In this document: positions 55,701 to 64,000 of the stretch, piece by piece | Position numbering within the stretch: position 1 is the first letter of the stretch | How the letters are laid out: each line of letters opens with the position of its first letter | NCBI GenBank assembly: GCA_028622995.1 | Contig: JAJQJQ010000007.1 | Span: 6,324,001 to 6,388,000 of the forward strand | Direction: 5' to 3' | Source of the DNA: Panagrolaimus kolymaensis | Lineage: Eukaryota; Nematoda; Chromadorea; Rhabditida; Panagrolaimidae | Length of the DNA: 64,000 bases | Program-made: the position numbers and the translations under genes | The notes under the pieces: model-generated | Seen by the model: only the letters and a program-made list of their open reading frames with translations | Told to the model about the DNA's origin: nothing | Databases searched by the model: none

Positions 55701-58465
55701 CAGAAGAAAAAAACACAAGTTTGATCTTAATTTGGACGTTGAAACCGTTCTCTTTCTTTGACTTCATAATAATTGAGCAATCATCCATGGCCCTCGATGA
55801 AATATAAGAGACGAAGAAGGAAACATCAAAAACAATAAAGATTAAATCTTAAACACTTTTTAATGATCTTTTGTTATCCATCGATGCTGTTGCCGAAAAC
55901 ATCTTCTTCGTCACTGGCGTACGTGCGAGAAGAATTGGAGCAAAACTCAAGTTTTTAGTTTGAAACGTAAATCATTAAATTTTTCATGTCTTAAATTTGA
56001 GTATTTAAAGAAATTATCTGATTTTTATTTTCTTGAAGATTTTAAATTTATATTTGACATTCATGCTTTTTTTTGGGGCTATAGCTACAATAACTTCACC
56101 TCCACCGCAGCTTAAAAGACACCGTATTATTTTTTAATAGAATTTTTGTAGCTAACCTTTGTTTTTAAATTAAATTTAAATATAACTTTTTTTACTAAGT
56201 TATTTACCTTTTTATAAAAAAATTTGATGTAAAAATTTATGTAATTTCCACAAAAAAAGGTTAACTGACGTAATCAAGGTCAAAAAGCGTAAATAAAACT
56301 TCTCCGAAATAAAATAATATTAAAATTTTACACATTCATTCACTTGAAACCTGTACCAAATATAGGAGGTGGTCTTGATTGACTTACATAGAAAAAAAGG
56401 TTATATGGTTGAACTTTTTTACTAATGATTTAGCTTTTCCTTCCCTAGTTGAGAAACAAATAATTTATGGTACGGTACAATATTTTTCAATCCAAATTTT
56501 ACCGTAAGAAATTTATCTTATTCTGCAAAACATTATCTTTCTTTCTGTTTTTTTTCCAATTTTAATTTAGAATACAAATGAAAAAATTTCATTTTGCAAC
56601 AAAGCTTTTTTACTTTCCAAAGTTATTACTTTAAGATAATCTCAATTGTCAATTTATTCGTTCAGTATTTTGATGATTTAAATCTTCTTCCGCCAATCAT
56701 AGCTTTTTACAGTTTTTTTTCATTTGATTTGATTTTTTTCTCATTAAGCTTTTATATTTATTTAATAACAAAAAAGGATTGATAATTAAATACTTTTAAG
56801 AAACAAACTTTACCAGGGATCTGGAAACTCAACATCCATTATTTTTTGTTTATTGTTTTTTAGTTTAAAAAAATAAACAAATACTTTGAAACTTAATTGC
56901 TTATCTATCTAAAAAAATTACTACAACAACTTTTCTTATTTTATTTTTCTTTAATCATCATTGTATTAGCAGCTTTAATTCCTTCTCTCTTCTCTTCTTT
57001 TCTTTTTACTTCACCTTTTTTTGACTTAGAAGAATTGAGTAATCAATCGTTTCTATTTTTGTGTTTTCACACATATTTTTTTTGAGGTGTAAAGTATTTT
57101 CTAATTTTGTTACGTCAATTGATGGATCAGCTTTTAGTTTTTATTCCGGTACATCAGATTAATTTTGGTAGACAAAATAAAAAAATAAAAGAAATGATTT
57201 TGAAACTTATTCAAACTCAAAAAATAAAAATAAAAAAGTTAAATTTAAACTTGACATTCAAAAAGCTTCAAGTGTTAATGATTTTTATCTTTACTTGCAT
57301 AAATGATTCTTCTCGTTTGGTTTTTCAATAATTTTGTGGAGATTCTCACTTCGACGAACTTCCATGATTTTATTGCTTTTTATGGGATTCAAGAGCCCAA
57401 AAAAATTTTGCTTTGTTTTTGATATTTCCGGTTTTTGTTTTACCATACCTAAGTTTTTGAAGAGTTGCTTAACGTATTATTTTTATTTTATTATGTACAA
57501 AAAAAGACCAACTTCATTAGATTTTATCTCTACCAAATAATTTTTCAAAAATATTTTTTTTATCCACTGTATGAATTTTTTCCCTATAAACTTTTTTTTC
57601 TTCATCATTACATCTTTTCTCTTGTGAAATCACCAATCTAAAACTTCCATTCCAACTCTGATAAATAATCTTTCTTCTTTATTTTTTGTTGGCATAATCT
57701 TTAAAATTCCTTTGTTCAAAAAAATCTATTGAAATAAAGCGCTAGCGTTGCAAATAATTTTGCAACCATCAATAAGCTACAGTACACTTTTTTGGTGTTG
57801 TTTTTAAGTCTGTTAAGTACATTCAATCAACGAGGCGGGAAAAAATGACATATTTAAATTTTAAAATAAGTAAGTTGTTGTAACACATCACTGCCACCAT
57901 AATATATAATAAAAGGTTGTTTAAAAATTATTGGTTAGTGTATCGCTCAATCCTCTCTCTAATTATTTTTGTATTAAGTTGAAATCTTTAAAGCCAAATA
58001 ATTTGAGCAAAGATGTTTTGTTAAAAATTTTTTTATAAATTACACGGTAAAATTGAAATATTTTTTTTGAAGAGCAAACAACACACGAAAAAAAAACAAT
58101 TCTTTTTATGTACGTTTGTAATTTCTGAAAAGTCAACTCCAAAAAACTTTTTTGCCATCTTCGTCTTTTTTATTTTCGCTCATTTTTAACATTTTTTAAA
58201 CATATTTTATAATTATAGTTTTTTAAATTCGGTATCCATTCATTTCCGATTCCCCATATTCTTCGTTTTATTTAAAAAAATAGTAACCGCAGAATTAAGC
58301 AAGAGCAACGACCTCCTCTTTTTTTTTTAAAGTTTAAACGTGCTAATTTAGAATTGCTACTTTTTTTGAAATAAATCATATGATAATAAATTTTGCGATA
58401 TAAATACCATTAAATTTTACCATACATTTTTTTACACTCATATCCTTTTTTAGTCAAAACGAAAA
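52761..58465. other. Intergenic desert
   Basis: About 5.7 kb between the divergently oriented small membrane-protein gene (minus) and the secreted-protein gene at 58466 (plus). Very AT-rich with long homopolymers. ORFs such as 56594-56782 and 57107-57331 are Phe/Leu/Lys-rich and lack domains. No gene supported. Confidence 0.6.
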
Positions 58466-59549
58466 ATGATGAATCACCAATATTTTTTATTAATTATAAA
58501 TTTTTGCGTATTATTTTATTTTCCAAGAAAAATTAATGCAATATTTTCGATACATGAATTTTGTAAATTTGATGAAGAGCTAAAAGATTTAATTCGAAAT
58601 CTTGAATGCGAGGGTGATATCGATGAATGTGCAACAGCTATACGATATTTAGTTCAAAATTATTATCCTGGTTCATGGGGAGTTGTAATAGTTGCAGATA
58701 AAAAAGATGTAATGGATGAAAAAATTGAATGGTATTTAAACCCCATGAATCCCAGACCAAGTTTATGCAGGATGATAGTGGATGATAATACTGTAGTGGA
58801 AATATTTCGAACTGGATATCGAACAAAAGATATTAAAGATAATCAGGTAAGGTAATAAAAAAATAAGAAAATGGCATTTCAAAACAAAATCCAAACGGTC
58901 CCGGAAGTCCTGTAACAAAGTTAACCAATTTCCAGCTAATCCCAGTTTTCGTTGTATCAAAAGGCCTTGCCCGCACCCTTAAAAAATATAAACTCTATTA
59001 ACTAATCCAAAAGTTTATTTTTTTAGCAACATCGAATATGGTCGGAAGCTAAAAATGCAAATTTAAATGAAAATTATCTAAATCTTTGCCCTCATTCAAT
59101 TCTTCGACAAATTATTTCAATATTTTCTGTAAAAGCTCATTCAGAAATGTTTCAAAGGAGGTAAGCATTCTTCTTTACCTAAAATAAACCTATTATTTGT
59201 ACAGCCGAAAAAATCCACAGAAAATTTGATACTTTATTGCAAAAATGTTTCCTTAATTTTTAATACCTCTGCCATTTGTAGGTATCGCCATGGTTTAAAA
59301 TCCAAATTACATTCGGCAGCAAAAAGTTTAGCTCATGTATTTAATGCTGAAACCTCGCATAATTGGAATGTTATTATAACAAAAAATGATAATGATTTCT
59401 CTCCATTAAATATTGGTTATAACATTCCTCATTATGTTTATGACTCACAATCGGGATTTTGTATTGGGCAAACTCGAGATGGATATACCATCAATGCTGC
59501 CATCACAGGTTTCACTGATAAACAAGAAGAAATAATGTCGGAGGGATAA
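58466..59549 (+). CDS. Secreted protein of unknown family with two similar halves
   Basis: Exons 58466-58846, 59027-59160 and 59282-59549 give 260 aa. A signal peptide (FLLIINFCVLFYFP, to about residue 25) is followed by two segments of the same outline: a helix, then a strand with a Trp-centred core. The first is AIRYLVQNYYPGSWGVVIVAD and the second AAKSLAHVFNAETSHNWNVIITK, each followed by a more variable strand region. The outline recalls dynein light chain folds (helix then WxxIV strand), but that is a weak resemblance. Six cysteines are spread through the mature protein. No further membrane segment. The upstream acceptor (ccttttttag at about 58444-58453) may be a trans-splice site. Function unknown. 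Confidence 0.75.
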
Positions 59550-61359
59550 AAAAAATTTGGAGGAGTTTTAAAAGAATTATTTATTTGACTTTTTATTTTT
59601 ACGGGTTTTTTCTTGGAAGCTTAATACTGTATTTTTTATGTTAGTGATGCTAGAGTGTTTTTAAAAAGTTTTTTAAAGACGAAAAAAATTATCAAAACTT
59701 TGAAAAAACGATTACGGTAAAGTGCGTTTTGAAAGTGGAAGGAGTTTGCTTGCATAACTTTTACTTTTTTCAATTAATTAATAATGGAATTTTTCCAAAC
59801 TTTTCCTTCCTTCCCAAAAAATATTGTAAATTAAGAAAGCTTTGTTTTATTTTTTTTGCAAAACAAAACAAACAAACAAAAACATTAAACCAAAGTTTAT
59901 TATTTTTACTTGTATCTCGAAAGCTTTCTTTTCTTTCATTTTTTGTTGTTGTTGTAAAATTAAATTTGTATCATTTTTTTCATTTTTTTTCATTATGGGA
60001 AAACAATTGTATGAGATTATTTATATCTCCTCTCTTTTTTTCGTTATTGTGTTTTTCTTTCTTTCTTTTTTTACTTAAAAAGATTTTTATGTATTATAAA
60101 AAAAACTTAAAATTTTAACAATTTACAATTGCAAAGACAAAGGAAAAAACAAAATTAAGAAATTTTGTGGCCATTCTCAGCCAAAAAAAACATGAAAACT
60201 GAACTTTGCTTTTTATTTTAAAAATCTTTCTTTGCCCATTGAAGAAAATTGAAAGTTTAGCGTGGAAAAAAAGGAGGAAAGGTGATTTTTTTGTATGTAG
60301 GGTTTTTTTCTTTATAAATCTTCTATTAATCAGGATTAATTTACGCCCTTGAAGAGAAAGAAAGAAATAATAATACAAAGAAATAGCTATTAACTTTATT
60401 AGCTGAAGACGACAACAAAGACATCGTGAACAGTAGCTGGTGTTATAATCGGCTAATAAAAAAATATTAATTTCTAATTTACTGTGTTTTTCGTCAAAAA
60501 TATTAATAAAATTACAAAAAATCGCTCGAATGTTAACTAAATTTTAAGAATTTGTTTTTATAATTATTTTTTACTTTTGTGCCAAAATCTCGTCTTTGGG
60601 TTGTTAGTCTTTACATTTTTTCGTTTTTTCCACTTCGGTAACTGTGCTTTCAATTTTTAGCTACTAAAACACAAATACAGTAGCTTATATCCTATTATAG
60701 TATCCGGAATATTTTAAATTTAGTAGCTTCAAAGTAAAGTAAAAGCATGACGTTCTTTTTATTTATGTTTTTTGTATCGGGTGGCGTGTTGCTTCAAACA
60801 TTTAGTTGTTGTTTTTTTTGTTTCAAACCCTTATCTTATACATACATACCTTTTCTTTTATTACTTTTTATGACTTCTGACGCACGACTTTTATTTTATA
60901 TGTAGCTAAATTTAAATTTTTAATACACTAACAAGAATACCGTATCCATCTAAAATGGGTGGTCTCTTCCCAAACAAACAAAAAAAAATGAGGCTGCACG
61001 GAATTTACAGAAAATGTTACCTTTTTTAAAAAAAAAAACAGGATTTTAAAATTTTTGTATTTAAAAACCAATAATATTTCTTTTCTCAATTTTCTTCTTT
61101 TCTTTTTTTACCGCTAATTAGTTTATAATTTTATTACCCAAACAGTTAATTTAAAGAAATTTTTTTAAAGAAATAAAATGTTTTTCTAACAAAAAAATCA
61201 ACATTGAAAAAAAAACAAGGAGCGTCAATCATCGTTCAAGGTCGTCGTCAATTTGTTTCTCTTATTTCTTCTGTGGCTATTTTTTTTAAGGAAAAAAGAA
61301 AAACTTTGAACTTGGGTATTTTTTTGTTTCAGCACCGGCCAATCCGCAACAAAAAAATA
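59550..61359. other. Intergenic desert
   Basis: AT-rich spacer; ORFs are Phe/Lys repeats from T and A runs. The 3' part holds a possible trans-splice acceptor (ttgtttcag at about 61323-61331) just before the next gene. Confidence 0.5.
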
Positions 61360-62677
61360 ATGATGTTGTTATTTTATATTTTGATTTTAATTTTTAATGT
61401 TTCGTCACAACAAAGTATTCGCCCAATTATTCCATTGCCTTTGGTTCAAGCATTTTATAATCATACAACATCGTGCCCGCTGCAACATAATGAAATAGTA
61501 TTTTGTAATTTTCATAATTCGGCTGAAACTTGCATATGCAATTATGGTAGCTCTAGCACGGTTTTAGTAAGTAATTCCTTTTTTTCTTTTATTCGTGAAA
61601 AAAAAACTTTTTAAAAGTGCTGCACACATTGGATTAGAGAATTACAGTATCCATAAATCAGTTATTATTTTTTAGCATGATCAAACTTGGCTATGCACGA
61701 TTCCAAAAGGTGAAAAAATGATGGGAAATTACATTTCCAAAGTAATAATAAATCGTCGAAAACCCTTTGAAAATGATTTTACAATTCAACAAAAATTATT
61801 GGATGTTTTAGAAAAATATGTCGGACTTCCAAAGGTTAGTTAGTTTTTATCCTCTTTTTTTTCTCTCTCTCATGGAGTGTCCAAATTTATTTGCAAATTT
61901 TTTTTGTATCAAAAAAGGACTGCCATAAATTAAATTAAAATGTACATAGTTTGTGATCAAATTTATGGGGTAAACAATAAACCATTTTTGTGGTCTCTCG
62001 CTAATGAGAAATAAAAAATGGAAGAAAAAATTAACACTTTTGTTTTTTCAAAAAAGGATTCTTTTTGCAAACTTGTGCGTGGGAGAATTATTATGCGCAA
62101 GCAAAATTATCCGATTTCAAACCTTATTCAAGCAAGATCAAAGAAGCAAACAACAAAAACAAAAAAAAGCTAACTAAAATTAATTTAATCGTCCATAAAA
62201 ATTTAATTTCAGGAAAATGTGATATTTTTGGTTCAACAATGTTCACCAAAAAATCCAAACTTCTTGGAACTTTATTTTGGTGTAAAACTTTTTGATGGAA
62301 ATCCACCAAAATTTTATTTATTCAAAGATAATTATTTCAAAGATTTCTCAGCCATTGGAGAACAAACTATTTTGGAAATTGCTTCAATAAAAGTTTTAAA
62401 AGGATCAAAATTTTATGAAAATTATCCAAGTGTTATTTCTCAAACATTGCAACCTAAATCAATTGATTATGAAGAATTTGGATTTTTTATTTATCTTTTA
62501 ATATTTGCATTTGGATCTTTTGGTATTATAGCTTTTTGTATGGCTAGATCTCTTGCAAAGGGATATAAAGCTAATGATAAAGTTGGTCAAAATAAAGATG
62601 TTGAAATGATTAATTTTGTGAAACCTGATACCTCAGTTGCAGCAGCTACAGATAACAATATTGCAACGGCAGTGTAA
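61360..62677 (+). CDS. Type I membrane protein of unknown function
   Basis: Exons 61360-61566, 61676-61834 and 62213-62677 give 276 aa. A signal peptide (MMLLFYILILIFNVSS) is followed by an extracellular part with six or so cysteines (TSCPLQH, VFCNFH, TCICNYG, WLCTIP, VQQCSP) and an NHT glycosylation site. One membrane segment (FFIYLLIFAFGSFGIIAFCMA, about 220-240) precedes a short polar cytoplasmic tail. The second intron (378 nt) is much longer than the others. No domain recognised. Nearest poly(A) signals are at 62677-62683 and about 62863. Confidence 0.78.
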
Positions 62678-64000
62678 AATAAAACAAAGGTTTATGAATC
62701 GAAGAAAGAAAATTTTCTGTAAATTTGTTTTTAATATGCATGCATATGTACATATTTAATTTTTATTACCTTCAATTTTATTAAAAGCATATGTTCGAAT
62801 ACTTGTATTATTTTTTTTTTGTATCGTTGTGAATCAAAGTTTTTATTGTGATAGATTACGTGAAATAAAATAAAGACCATTTTGAAAGCCCATTTGAATT
62901 ATGTACCAATAATTAATTTAAACACGATTCCATTAACATTTAACTATAAAAGAATAAAGTGACCAAGCGAATGCTCAATCTCAGTGGAAAGAAAGGCCAA
63001 GGATTGCTTAAACTAAAACGGAAAAGGTAGCTAAACTGGAACCAAAATGACAGTTGATTTTTGATTTATGAATATCCAAGTAAAAAAAATAAAATCCCAA
63101 ATCCTTCCTAATAAATTCCACTTATCTGCCTTATCAATGAAAGCCAATTTATTTAATAACCACCACAATAGGATAAATAAAAAGCTTAACAAAATATTTG
63201 CTTTTCAACTTTCACATTTATAAATAAAGAAGATTACCAAAAAAATACTACGACTAATTATTTCTCTGTGATTTTCCCATCGAATTAAAAAAAGAGAAAA
63301 ACAAAATATTTTCTAATAAGACCTGGGACCGTACATGTTATAAAATTTCCATTTTTACTATAACATTGTTTCATCCCAGAACTTGTTAATAAAAAATACA
63401 TATGAAAAAATAAAAATAAAGAGCCATCATGAGATTTGCTGGTTTGCTGGAACACAAGATGAAGAATCTCTCTTCACATCCAAATCCAAACTCAAAAAAG
63501 CCTTTCGTTTACTTAGCTTTTCTTTTTCTTGATAAAAGCTATGTTAACCTTTTTACACAATTTTTTTTGGTAGGATTAATAGCCATTCGTCATATTATTA
63601 ACATTATCAAAGCAAGGCAAAGTAAATCGGATGAAAGTAATTTATATTAGAAAAATTGAATCCTTTTTTTGTTGTTTGATTTTTTGCTCTTCAAGTATCC
63701 TTTCTCCAACATACTTTATTTATTTATTTATGCTTGTTAGTTAGTTATTATAAAAACAAACTGAAATAAAGTAGCTGCCTTCTTTAAAGTTAAAAAACAC
63801 AAGAAAGGAGAGAAAAAAAATTTCTGCAAAAAATTAGGTATGTATGTATGTTTTTTGAAGTTAAAGTTTTTAAAATAATTCTTTATAGTTTTATTCTTGT
63901 GGGGAATTCAAGGCATAAGTTATGGTAGAATTTGCGTTTACATTAAGTAAAAGTAAAAATAATAATTATATTTGACCAGAAAAAAAAATCGGAAATTTGA
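62678..64000. other. 3' flank and right-edge intergenic
   Basis: 3' UTR of the membrane-protein gene and AT-rich spacer to the window edge. It contains a 73-codon ORF at 63429-63650 and short (tatg)n repeats near 63838. Confidence 0.5.
63429..63650 (+). CDS. Possible small membrane protein (73 aa)
   Basis: ATG at 63429 to TAG at 63650. One hydrophobic stretch (FTQFFLVGLIAIRHIINII) and a polar tail (ARQSKSDESNLY) look more protein-like than other intergenic ORFs. No family recognised. A possible acceptor (ttttttggtag) lies inside, so it may be part of a spliced gene continuing right or may be chance. Confidence 0.25.
   Translation: MRFAGLLEHKMKNLSSHPNPNSKKPFVYLAFLFLDKSYVNLFTQFFLVGLIAIRHIINIIKARQSKSDESNLY

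Noticed and set aside
59729..60118. 129-codon ORF rich in Phe and Leu
   Set aside because: Encoded by poly(T) stretches; low complexity, no domain, overlapped by other frames of the same kind.

Overview
The window is nematode nuclear DNA. It is AT-rich, its genes carry many short introns (mostly 45-60 nt, ending in T-rich tttttag), and it holds a very large EB-module protein gene, a family typical of nematodes. The predicted proteins resemble animal orthologues closely. Composition and gene style would fit a clade IV nematode such as a root-knot nematode, but that assignment is inference.

Layout. (1) 1-7427, minus: one long secreted EB-module, cysteine-rich gene that runs off the left edge, then a tRNA-Gly on the same strand. 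(2) 7.7-14.3 kb: a gene-poor, poly(A)/poly(T)-rich desert. (3) 14.3-22.5 kb, plus: a duplicated two-gene module. Each copy has a small putatively myristoylated one-pass membrane protein gene followed by a divergent centromeric histone H3 (CenH3) gene. A mitochondrial acyl-CoA dehydrogenase gene sits inside the second copy. (4) 23.0-31.3 kb, plus: a dense head-to-tail block of ALG8 glucosyltransferase, endonuclease V, COQ6, the SUMO ligase NSE2/MMS21, a DCN1-like neddylation factor and the Ragulator subunit LAMTOR5. ALG8 and endonuclease V share an exon in frame. (5) 31.7-33.4 kb, minus: a complete rhodopsin-like GPCR. (6) A 4.8 kb desert, then a UDP-glycosyltransferase (plus), a possible Pol III element, and NAA20 (minus), divergent from transaldolase (plus). 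(7) A divergent PP1-like phosphatase, tRNA-Ala(UGC), and the 16-exon INTS1 gene. A small membrane-anchored protein gene on the minus strand is tail-to-tail with INTS1. (8) 52.8-64 kb: long non-coding stretches with two unrecognised secreted or membrane protein genes.

The most interesting points are the tandem pair of CenH3 paralogues, both with the two-residue loop-1 insertion of centromeric H3s and both carried on a duplicated module; the in-frame ALG8/endonuclease V exon sharing; and the EB-module gene with an alternative signal-peptide start. Exon models were built by eye from splice consensus and reading frame. No alignments or searches were run.
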